Shown: positions 1 through 5,963 of the stretch, one piece after another
Layout: every line of letters begins with the position of its first letter
How positions within the stretch are numbered: position 1 is the stretch's first letter
Origin: a virus
Direction: 5' to 3' (one strand)
Virus record (IMG/VR): IMGVR_UViG_3300047457_000684
Location: 1 to 52,846 of that record
Length of the DNA: 52,846 bases
Position numbers and translations under genes: made by a program
Notes under the pieces: model-generated
Seen by the model: the letters and a program-made list of their open reading frames with translations, nothing else
Database searches by the model: none
Told to the model about the DNA's origin: nothing

Positions 1-429
1 GTTCCACAACCATAGGCCTGGGGAATCACTGTGGAAATCCCAGGATGCACTGTGCGTCAGAAACGCTGCGCACGATTCCAGAACACCCGCCAGCACTGGC
101 CACATGGTCCAGAAAACGCTGTTGTTCCGGAGTTGCACGGCCTGTTGATGACTTCACCTCCAGCGCCACAAACTGCGCCACCCCGCCCACGGTGCGGTAG
201 CCGATCAGGTCGGAGGATCCGACGCACAGCCCCGCATGGAGCGGCCGGCCGCCACGAACCACCACATCACCAGGCCGCAGTGCTGCCGCCACGGCGCGGA
301 TATTGCCCGCTGAGACCCGTGTGGATGGCCCAGCCCAGCCGGTGCCCACGTTGTTGCGCCACAGCCTGGTGGAACCGGATCCGCATGCCAACAGGATGCG
401 TTGCTGGGTCTCGTGTTCGCTCATGCATG
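1..429. repeat. Left anchor of allele A; diverged copy at 47053-47481
   Basis: The first 48 bases are identical to 47053-47100. After that the two copies stay very similar, with scattered substitutions, through the whole VRR-NUC gene. Together with the 116-bp identity between 3238-3353 and 52731-52846, this shows that the window is circular or redundant, with two alleles of one locus. I interpret it as a circular phage genome assembled once round plus an alternative allele; a true tandem arrangement is not excluded. Confidence 0.9.
26..424 (-). CDS. VRR-NUC domain nuclease (allele A copy)
   Basis: The protein has 132 residues. It shows the VRR-NUC (PD-(D/E)xK superfamily) pattern: GSSDLIG near residues 69-75 (D72), LEVK at 88-91 (E89, K91) and a later Q in PEQQRF (about 99-104). 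Such stand-alone domains in phages are predicted to cut structured DNA during replication or recombination. The start is the ATG at 424 because the near-identical copy at 47078-47476 has the same MSEHETQQ start; in-frame upstream codons are not conserved. It is transcribed leftwards and, on the circle, leads into the gene at 46286-47035. Family assignment is good; the biochemical role is inferred. Confidence 0.85.
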   Translation of the reverse strand: MSEHETQQRILLACGSGSTRLWRNNVGTGWAGPSTRVSAGNIRAVAAALRPGDVVVRGGRPLHAGLCVGSSDLIGYRTVGGVAQFVALEVKSSTGRATPEQQRFLDHVASAGGCSGIVRSVSDAQCILGFPQ

Positions 430-486
430 CCGGTGCTGCTGTTCCGTCAGTCAACGGATGGCGAGTGACGTTCTGTGTACCGGTCT

Positions 487-564
487 GCCAGGTCGGCCCT
501 ACCGGTAACGCGGGCGCCGTGGTCGGCTTCGATGGGGCCACCTGAAACGGTACCGAAGGCCTGG
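487..564. repeat. Intergenic block shared with 48356-48434
   Basis: About 78 bp beginning gccaggtcgg and ending ccgaaggcctgg recur at 48356-48434 with a few changes. In allele A the block lies just upstream of the HNH gene. In allele B it is bounded on the left by the inserted HNH cassette and on the right by the TnpB/Cas12-like cassette, so it fixes the break points of both insertions. Confidence 0.85.
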
Positions 565-596
565 CCCATAACCTGCAACCAACGGCCACTAGCCGG

Positions 597-977
597 ATGC
601 GGGCTCAGATCGTCGGCACTGAACTGCTCACCCGTCGATCATTTCGCGCCGACATCTTCCAGGCCTGGCAACACCGCTGCGCGTACTGCGGCGACCCAGC
701 ACAATCACTCGATCACATCATGCCCAAGGCCAGAGGCGGCCTCACCGTCCGTTCCAACCTGGCCGCAGCATGCCTCACCTGTAACCGCCGCAAGGGGCAC
801 AGGGAGGTGTTCTCGTGGTGGCGTGAGCAGCACTTTTGGTCCGAGATCGGTCAGTCACGCCTCATCGAATGGCTGACCTCAAACAACGAACAGTCAACAG
901 CAAACCCAGGCCCTTCTTCCCCTGGATCAGGAAAACCCATCCCGCAACGATCACGCGCCCAATGTTTGCAATCGTGA
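597..977 (+). CDS. HNH endonuclease, small, free-standing (intact in allele A)
   Basis: This 126-residue protein has a compact zinc-bound HNH (beta-beta-alpha metal) nuclease motif: C28-x2-C31, D39-H40, N54, C59-x2-C62 and H68 within about 45 residues. It opposes its neighbours, and its 3' end overlaps the end of the zinc-ribbon gene (851-1336) by 127 bp. Free-standing phage HNH proteins are typically homing nucleases or DNA-packaging partners; distance from the terminase favours a homing role. In allele B the same gene is cut: only codons from LTVRSN onward survive (50466-50627), fused to the repeat array. The start could also be slightly downstream. Confidence 0.8.
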   Translation: MRAQIVGTELLTRRSFRADIFQAWQHRCAYCGDPAQSLDHIMPKARGGLTVRSNLAAACLTCNRRKGHREVFSWWREQHFWSEIGQSRLIEWLTSNNEQSTANPGPSSPGSGKPIPQRSRAQCLQS

Positions 978-1336
978 CATGACGGCCCGCTCTGCCCTCG
1001 CCATCGCGGAATCTCTGGGCATGTATTCCGGTGCAATACACCGCGCCGTATAGCTGAGATCGCCTCCTTGGATCGCCCCAGCTGCCGCCCCAGTTGATAC
1101 GCCGGCAACTCACTGGTGAGCACCAACCTCACATCATCTGGCGTCAGCGGTGGCTTATTCCCACGCCCAACGCCACGAGCATGTGGCGCACGCCCTGGTT
1201 TAGGCCTTTCACCCTGCCAGACCGTCCAGCGAAAATCGCAGTCACGGCACCACACACGCTGACGCCTGCTGCCATTCAGCAACTTTCGGCTGTCAACCAC
1301 CTTCGTGCAACTACTACCGCAGCTCTTGCAGCTCAT
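851..1336 (-). CDS. Zinc-ribbon plus helix-turn-helix protein with C-terminal Cys motif
   Basis: The protein has 161 residues. It begins with a zinc ribbon (C3-x2-C6 and C30-x2-C33) followed by a basic linker. A helix-turn-helix-like stretch lies at about 66-95 (PDDVRLVLTS, YQLGRQLGRSKEAISAI). The C-terminus has a second Cys cluster, CHDCKHW...FPD...DC. The ATG at 1336 overlaps the stop of the IENR1 gene (ATGA), indicating translational coupling. A shorter relative without the C-terminal cluster is at 50599-50943. It is probably a DNA-binding accessory factor; the exact function is unknown to me. Confidence 0.7.
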   Translation of the reverse strand: MSCKSCGSSCTKVVDSRKLLNGSRRQRVWCRDCDFRWTVWQGERPKPGRAPHARGVGRGNKPPLTPDDVRLVLTSELPAYQLGRQLGRSKEAISAIRRGVLHRNTCPEIPRWRGQSGPSCHDCKHWARDRCGMGFPDPGEEGPGFAVDCSLFEVSHSMRRD

Positions 1337-2148
1337 TCGATTTCATGCATTGGCTTGAATGTCATTCCCAGTGATTGCACTGATCGGCCCTGTCGTATCG
1401 CAAGGCTGATCGTTGATTCATCAACATGCAAGCTACGCCCAGCATCAGCGCAGCTCTGCCATATCCTCCCGGTTTCTATGCATTTAATCCTGAAGTCACC
1501 CATTCGTCGCGGATACTCAGAAGCGATGGTATCTGCTAGTTCACGATCCTCCAGCAGGAGAAACAATGCATCAGCACTGAAACCACCTAACACCCTAGGC
1601 ATCTCACGTGCTAATCTCCGCCATGATGATCGTTTGATGTAATGATAGCTTTTGACCTTCCACGGCTTGAGGCATTCACGAATCTGTTTCCGTTTTGCCC
1701 ATGCCCATATTCTCGAAGCAGGGCAGCCTAAAATCCTAGCCGTTGATCCAAGCGTCAGCCATTCACCGTATCGACTGCCGCACCGATACCCATTACGTTT
1801 CAACCACTCAGATACTGAATTTTCAGATCGCAATGGCCACCCACATTCAACAGCTCGCTTCAGCATTCGCTGCATCATGATAGGAAACGGCACATCATCA
1901 ATCATTGATTCAAGGAAGGCAATCTCATCGGCCGACCACTTGGTGGGCGGTGTCTTCGTTGTAATCGCGTTGCCATAACCTACTGCTATTCCAGAACGTC
2001 GTAACCGTGCTGCAATAGATTTTTTTGATCGTACTGGCCAGCTATTCAGCCTCGCCAGTTGTTCCATTCGTTCCACAATCTGATTGAACGACATCCGCTG
2101 CGCTAGATCCTCCAGCGCTTTGCGTTCTTCTGGTAGCCAGTTACTCAT
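1333..2148 (-). CDS. DNA-binding protein with C-terminal IENR1/NUMOD-like repeat (allele A)
   Basis: The protein has 271 residues. The N-terminal third has a SANT/Myb-like pattern (LPEERKALEDLAQRM) followed by a second similar unit (KWSADEIAFLESM). The last about 50 residues (IKCIETGRIWQS...SLHVDESTISLAIRQGR) match the intron-encoded nuclease repeat used by homing enzymes for DNA binding. I see no GIY-YIG, HNH or LAGLIDADG catalytic domain, so it may be a solitary DNA-binding module. It overlaps the methyltransferase stop (ATGAGTAA region). A diverged relative occupies the same place in allele B (50940-51752). Confidence 0.7.
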   Translation of the reverse strand: MSNWLPEERKALEDLAQRMSFNQIVERMEQLARLNSWPVRSKKSIAARLRRSGIAVGYGNAITTKTPPTKWSADEIAFLESMIDDVPFPIMMQRMLKRAVECGWPLRSENSVSEWLKRNGYRCGSRYGEWLTLGSTARILGCPASRIWAWAKRKQIRECLKPWKVKSYHYIKRSSWRRLAREMPRVLGGFSADALFLLLEDRELADTIASEYPRRMGDFRIKCIETGRIWQSCADAGRSLHVDESTISLAIRQGRSVQSLGMTFKPMHEIE

Positions 2149-2876
2149 GCCACGCCCTCCAGCTCCAGAACCCGCGCCAACGGGATCGCTGCCACTTGCG
2201 GCACCACGGCATTGCCCAGTGCCTTCAGTCGGTCCATCCCGCTGGGTATCCCATCAGAGCCTCGGCATAGCTTGGGTGTACCAGGGGCGGGTCCGTCTCT
2301 GAGCATCTCAAACTCTCTGATGTTCTGACTCCGCGCCAGTGCGGGCTGCCAATGAATCGGTTTTTCGATGCACCCTTCCATTCGGTAGCTGTCGGGGTAG
2401 GAAATAGCCCACCAGCGATTGCGAACGTGCCAAGCTCCAAGATCGGCAGCTGATACGCATGCCCATTCGCAAGCACGCCCATCATTGGCCAGCTCTCCAA
2501 GAACAGCTGCCAACCCGTCAGAACAGATGCCTGCGACGTTCTCCATGACGAGGTATCTGGCTCCCACTTCGCGAACCACTCGGAGCAGTTCGTAAAACAG
2601 GCCGGAACGGGTCTCCAATCCAATACCAGCACGTTTGCCGGCGATCGAGACGTCTTGGCAGGGAAAACCTCCACACACAACGTCAGCTGATCCTGGCTCT
2701 GGTCTAAAGGTGCAGATGTCATCGTGAATGGGGACAGTGGGCCAGTGTTTCTTCAGGATGCGTTGGCAATAGGGATCCCGTTCCACAAACTGAACGGTCT
2801 GGAATCCACCGAGCCAGCGGGCGGCGAGGCTGAAACCGCCGATGCCGGAGAAGGTGTCAAGCAGGCGGAGGGTCAT
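2145..2876 (-). CDS. C5-cytosine DNA methyltransferase (allele A only)
   Basis: A compact, apparently complete m5C methyltransferase of 243 residues. Motif I (AdoMet binding) is LDTFSGIGGFSLA at 6-18. Motif IV is GGFPCQD with catalytic Cys73. Motif VI is ENV at 112-114, motif VIII is RNR, and motif X is RLKALGNAVVPQVA near the C-terminus. The target-recognition region is short, so the enzyme is small for the family. A strong ribosome-binding site (GGAGGTGG) sits just before the ATG. With no restriction enzyme beside it, it probably protects phage DNA from host restriction. Allele B has a D12-class adenine methyltransferase at the equivalent position in the operon. Confidence 0.92.
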   Translation of the reverse strand: MTLRLLDTFSGIGGFSLAARWLGGFQTVQFVERDPYCQRILKKHWPTVPIHDDICTFRPEPGSADVVCGGFPCQDVSIAGKRAGIGLETRSGLFYELLRVVREVGARYLVMENVAGICSDGLAAVLGELANDGRACEWACVSAADLGAWHVRNRWWAISYPDSYRMEGCIEKPIHWQPALARSQNIREFEMLRDGPAPGTPKLCRGSDGIPSGMDRLKALGNAVVPQVAAIPLARVLELEGVA

Positions 2877-2909
2877 GCCGCCACCTCCGCCTGCGCTGCG
2901 ACAAAACCT

Positions 2910-3143
2910 CTACATTTGCTCGTCGGTGTCGCTGAATTGTTGCTCGTACTCGGCGATGTGGTCCTCTGTCGCCTGCTCAGACAGGCAACTGAGCTGCAGA
3001 TCCAAGAACGTGGTGAGAGCGGCAAGATTGGCCACCATTTCAGACGCTTCAGGGCTGCTGGCATCACGAGCCAGCTGGGGGATCCAGTGAGCAATCCAGT
3101 CTTTGAGCGACTTCTTGGCGTTGAAGATCGTCGGGTGATACAT
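2910..3143 (-). CDS. Small acidic hypothetical protein with reiterated start region
   Basis: I choose this frame because its product (77 residues from MYHPTIFN, mixed charged helices, QFSDTDEQM end) looks like a natural protein, whereas the other frames are Ser/Pro/Arg-rich. The start codon lies in a 29-bp unit repeated three times (3120-3206), so several ATGs are possible; one frame stays open to 3233 and would give 107 residues. It sits between helicase and cytosine methyltransferase in allele A and has no counterpart in allele B. No recognised family. Confidence 0.5.
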   Translation of the reverse strand: MYHPTIFNAKKSLKDWIAHWIPQLARDASSPEASEMVANLAALTTFLDLQLSCLSEQATEDHIAEYEQQFSDTDEQM

Positions 3144-3206
3144 GGCAAGTTGAAGATCGTCGGGTGATACATGGCAAGTTGAAGATCGTCGGGTGATACA
3201 TGGCAA
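3120..3206. repeat. Three perfect 29-bp tandem repeats
   Basis: Units at 3120-3148, 3149-3177 and 3178-3206 are identical (each starts gttgaagatcgtcgggtgat and ends catggcaa). On the leftward strand each unit carries an ATG for MYHPTIFN, so the 5' end of the small gene has been copied. The 29-bp period shifts frame at every unit. There are no spacers, so it is not a CRISPR. Confidence 0.95.
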
Positions 3207-3237
3207 GCGGTTAACGCTGCCTTCTATTGCCATTGGC

Positions 3238-3353
3238 TCATGCCACCCTCCCCCAGTGCCCCTTCGCCTGCCGCGCCGCCATCACATGCCGGGCCCAGCC
3301 ACGGGGGTTCTTCATGCCGCGACGTTTCCCGATATCCACCAGCTGCTCCAGCG
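3238..3353. repeat. 116-bp segment identical to the last 116 bp of the window
   Basis: The end of the helicase gene here is identical to 52731-52846. Identity starts exactly at the helicase stop codon (TCA on the plus strand) and runs to the window end. It is the second anchor showing that alleles A and B join the same helicase gene. Confidence 0.95.
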
Positions 3354-4620
3354 TCTGCGCCTGGCCCTGTTCACGTTTCGCCTCTCGCCGCTGCACTTCC
3401 ACAAGCTCACCATCCACATGCACAAGCTCTCGACGCTCAGGCTGGAACTCGTGGCCGCAGTCCGGGCAAATCTGTTTCGCTGATGGCATCGCGGCGAAAC
3501 ACTTCGGGCAGACCCGCACGCTCGGGGCTGCCTGCCGGTCGCGCTTCGTCACGCCCTCCAGCGTCCATTCCCTCTCTTCGAGGTGATGGCCCAGTCGCTG
3601 GGTGTTCCCCACGTGGTCGAGGATCACCGCTTGCTTGCCCTCCTGTGGCCGCAGACAACGGCCGATCATCTGCAGGTGCAGGCTCAGCGATTGCGTTGGG
3701 CGCAGCAGAATGCAGCCGCTCACCGATGGCACGTCCACGCCCTCGCCGATCAGTGCGCAGCTGGTGAGCACCTTCAACCGGCCGGCGCCCAGGTCCGACA
3801 GAAGACGCTCCCGAGTGGCCGCATCCATGGTCCCGTCGATCGACGCGGCGGCCACGCCGTGACGATTGAACAACGCCGCCACCGCTGCGGCGTGGCTGAT
3901 GCTGCAGCAGAACGCAATCGCCGTCTGGCCCTCCAGATACTTCCGGTAGTGCGTTAGACAGTCGCCCATCGCTTGCCCCGTCTGCAGGGCCTGGCCGGCC
4001 TGCGTCATGTCGAAGTCGCCCATCCGCTTTCGCAGGCCACGCGCATCAAATCCGATCGGTGGCGCCAGCACACGCGCCGGGGCCAGATACCCAGCAGCCG
4101 TCAGCTCAGCTGGACTGGGGCCCATCACCATCGCTGAATACCACTCGCCAAGGCCTCGGCCATCACAACGGACCGGCGTTGCCGTCACACCCAGAACACG
4201 GGCACTGGAGTAGTGCGCCAGCACCTTCGCCCACGTGCCCGCGTTGCTGTGGTGGGCCTCATCCACCACCAACAGGTTGAACAACTCCTGGGGGATTCGA
4301 TGCAGCCGTCTGGCCAGGGTCTGCACTGAGGCCACCTGCACCGATGCCGACAGGTCCATCCCATGGCCCGCAGCGATCAGCCCATGGCGCACACCAAGGC
4401 CCCGCAGACTGGCGCTCGCCTGCCGTAGCAGTTCCTGCCGATGCACCAAGATGCAGATCCGTGAGCCCTTAGCCGCAGCCTGTTCGGCGATGTGGCTGAA
4501 TACCACAGTCTTACCGCCACCGGTCGGCAGCACGAACAGCACCGATCGATTCCTCGCCTGGTAAGCCTGGCGGATCTTGGCGACGGCTTCGGCCTGGTAG
4601 GGGCGGAGGGTGAGGGTCAT
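3238..4620 (-). CDS. SF2 DEAD/DEAH-box helicase with C-terminal zinc ribbon
   Basis: This 460-residue protein has the classical superfamily 2 motifs: Walker A PTGGGKT at 32-38, DEAH at 120-123, motif III-like TATP near 145, a C-terminal helicase domain with QMIGRCLR (motif VI), and a four-Cys ribbon CPKC...CPDC near 370-390. It resembles UvsW/RAD25-type phage helicases that act on replication or recombination intermediates. Its start (4620) overlaps the stop of the upstream coiled-coil gene (ATGA). It ends exactly where the variable methyltransferase locus begins, so it is the conserved right flank of that locus. A partial second copy is at the window end. Confidence 0.93.
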   Translation of the reverse strand: MTLTLRPYQAEAVAKIRQAYQARNRSVLFVLPTGGGKTVVFSHIAEQAAAKGSRICILVHRQELLRQASASLRGLGVRHGLIAAGHGMDLSASVQVASVQTLARRLHRIPQELFNLLVVDEAHHSNAGTWAKVLAHYSSARVLGVTATPVRCDGRGLGEWYSAMVMGPSPAELTAAGYLAPARVLAPPIGFDARGLRKRMGDFDMTQAGQALQTGQAMGDCLTHYRKYLEGQTAIAFCCSISHAAAVAALFNRHGVAAASIDGTMDAATRERLLSDLGAGRLKVLTSCALIGEGVDVPSVSGCILLRPTQSLSLHLQMIGRCLRPQEGKQAVILDHVGNTQRLGHHLEEREWTLEGVTKRDRQAAPSVRVCPKCFAAMPSAKQICPDCGHEFQPERRELVHVDGELVEVQRREAKREQGQAQTLEQLVDIGKRRGMKNPRGWARHVMAARQAKGHWGRVA

Positions 4621-5267
4621 GACTCAGACTCCTCGCTATTCATCAGAGCCGCTGCAATCTCACCCGCTTCGGTCATTAGCTCGTCAATCAGGGAGCGGCC
4701 GATACGATCTGCAAGCAACTCGTAGAAGATGCGCCGCTTGTGATACTCAAACTTGACCAGCTTATCTTGATGCTTTGCGTGTTCCCGTGCCTTGCGCTTT
4801 CGTTTCTCTTCGCGGAGTCGCTCAACTTCAGCCTTAAGGCGCAGCTTTTCCAGGTGCTTGCGATCGTTCTCTTCAGCTTTGGTCTGTTTGCGATGCTTTC
4901 TTTCCGCTATCAGACACTGCCTAAACAGAAGATTGATGAAATTCTTGAACCTTAGGCGTTTTGCGGTCGCTGGAGGCAGTGAATCTAGCAGTTCATTGAA
5001 TGAAGTGCTGCCGCCGCGAAGTTCGGCAATCTGAGCATCAACCTCCGAAAGCAACAGCGTGAGGTCGTCAGAGTGAAGCGATAGTAGCTCGGCAAGATAG
5101 ACATCCCTTCCCAGTGCCTTGCTTTTGTAAAAGAAATTTTTTACCTCTGGGTCTCGAACGACGCTGCGGTCGTTGAGCCAACGTTCGTTGTCGTGCGTCA
5201 TTGTGGTTTTTGCAGTTGCCGCCGCAATGGCTGTGGTGGTGGATTGGTAGTGCCGGAGTTCAATCAC
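4617..5267 (-). CDS. Charged coiled-coil hypothetical protein
   Basis: The GTG at 5267 overlaps the preceding stop and has an AGGGA-like site 8-10 bases upstream, giving 216 residues. An ATG at 5201 (MTHDNERW, 194 residues) is the alternative. Residues about 130-180 are a strongly basic/acidic helix rich in K, R and E (EKLRLKAEVERLREEKRKRK), predicted to be coiled coil. There are no catalytic motifs I recognise. Position between a secreted protein and the helicase gives no firm role. Confidence 0.65.
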   Translation of the reverse strand: MIELRHYQSTTTAIAAATAKTTMTHDNERWLNDRSVVRDPEVKNFFYKSKALGRDVYLAELLSLHSDDLTLLLSEVDAQIAELRGGSTSFNELLDSLPPATAKRLRFKNFINLLFRQCLIAERKHRKQTKAEENDRKHLEKLRLKAEVERLREEKRKRKAREHAKHQDKLVKFEYHKRRIFYELLADRIGRSLIDELMTEAGEIAAALMNSEESES

Positions 5268-5524
5268 CGACAGTCCCTCACCCAGCGAGACATATCAATC
5301 ACATCCACATAGACACTCTCGCCATTACGCATAACCATTACTGGTTCGCGTTGTGGTGCCCAGTTCTCACGTATCGCCACCCTGATCGCCTCAAGGTGAT
5401 CAACGCCACTCTGCCGTAACTGGCAGTAACGCTGACCGGCAAGATTTGGATAAAACGATTGCGCTGCCGCAGGCATCGCCCACAGCATCACTGAAATCAG
5501 AGCAAGCCTTTTCATGTGTTTCAT
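5264..5524 (-). CDS. Small exported hypothetical protein
   Basis: The product has 86 residues from MKHMKRLALIS. The start has a signal peptide: two Lys, a hydrophobic run (LALISVMLWAMP) and an AAAQ-S cleavage-like site near residue 22. The mature part is about 64 residues with two Cys (QRYCQLR, RDCR end), possibly a disulfide. It is the first gene of the leftward operon. Function unknown; export suggests an envelope or superinfection role, which is a guess. Confidence 0.6.
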   Translation of the reverse strand: MKHMKRLALISVMLWAMPAAAQSFYPNLAGQRYCQLRQSGVDHLEAIRVAIRENWAPQREPVMVMRNGESVYVDVIDMSRWVRDCR

Positions 5525-5788
5525 TGAATAGGGTGCCGCCACGTTCTCCCCGCTTAGAGCTGGCCCAGATGCCTAGACGCCCCAGGTTGGAACCACCAGC
5601 TCTCCTCGATGGGACCTAGACAGACCAGAGGCCATACCAACGGGCTATCACACCCGTAGGCACCCACCGCATGGTCCGGGCAGCGGATGGCATGGTCACG
5701 GAGCAGGGCTTGAACGCAACGACTCCGGAATCATACCCCTTCCCTTCCGAAACCGCACGGCTACCATGGGAGAACCACATCAGTTCCC
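5525..5788. promoter_or_regulatory. Divergent promoter region between leftward and rightward early operons
   Basis: This 264-bp gap separates divergent genes. It contains a short hairpin ACGGG-ctatcaca-CCCGT (5640-5657), one copy of the recurring GGAAG/CTTCC motif (5744-5758) and an inverted repeat ATGGGA...TCCCAT whose right arm overlaps the start codon at 5789. I cannot assign -35/-10 boxes with confidence. Confidence 0.45.
5744..5758. promoter_or_regulatory. Recurring early-gene motif, copy 1
   Basis: CTTCCGAAACCGCAC, 31 bp upstream of the RHH gene. The reverse complement fits the consensus GTGYGGTTTYGGAAG seen at 38687, 39300, 45164 and 46057, always close to the start of an early gene. 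Confidence 0.5.
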
Positions 5789-5959
5789 ATGCCCGACGAC
5801 CGCCGCACGATCACCCTTGAGCTCTCCGCTCAACACGTCCGTCACCTCGACGCTCAGGCCACCTACTACGGCTGTTCACGTGCCGCCTACATCCGTCAGC
5901 TCATCGTCCGCGACCAGGAACGCCAGGGCGCAGTAACCCGCACCACGGCTGCGGCCTGA
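5789..5959 (+). CDS. Ribbon-helix-helix (CopG/Arc-like) regulator
   Basis: A 56-residue gene (MPDDRRTITLELSAQHVRHL ... YYGCSRAAYIRQLIVRD). The pattern RRTITLELS (beta strand) followed by two amphipathic helices with G-C-S-R-A between them is typical of ribbon-helix-helix DNA-binding proteins. It ends four bases before the primase start, so the two are probably co-transcribed and coupled. It may autoregulate through the inverted repeat around its own start codon. Family from fold pattern only. Confidence 0.75.
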   Translation: MPDDRRTITLELSAQHVRHLDAQATYYGCSRAAYIRQLIVRDQERQGAVTRTTAAA

Positions 5960-5963
5960 TCCG

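Noticed and set aside
1-48. Terminal direct repeats of a linear genome
   Set aside because: The copies diverge after 48 bp and lie inside genes; the second anchor is at a different offset. Two alleles of a circle explain both.
2225-2722. Second long frame inside the cytosine methyltransferase
   Set aside because: The frame at 2145-2876 contains all methyltransferase motifs; this one is a shadow with no family pattern.
2873-3172. Alternative frame next to the methyltransferase start
   Set aside because: Ser/Arg/Pro-rich composition; the frame ending at 2910 gives a more natural protein.
3120-3206. CRISPR-like 29-bp repeats
   Set aside because: The three units are head-to-tail with no spacers.
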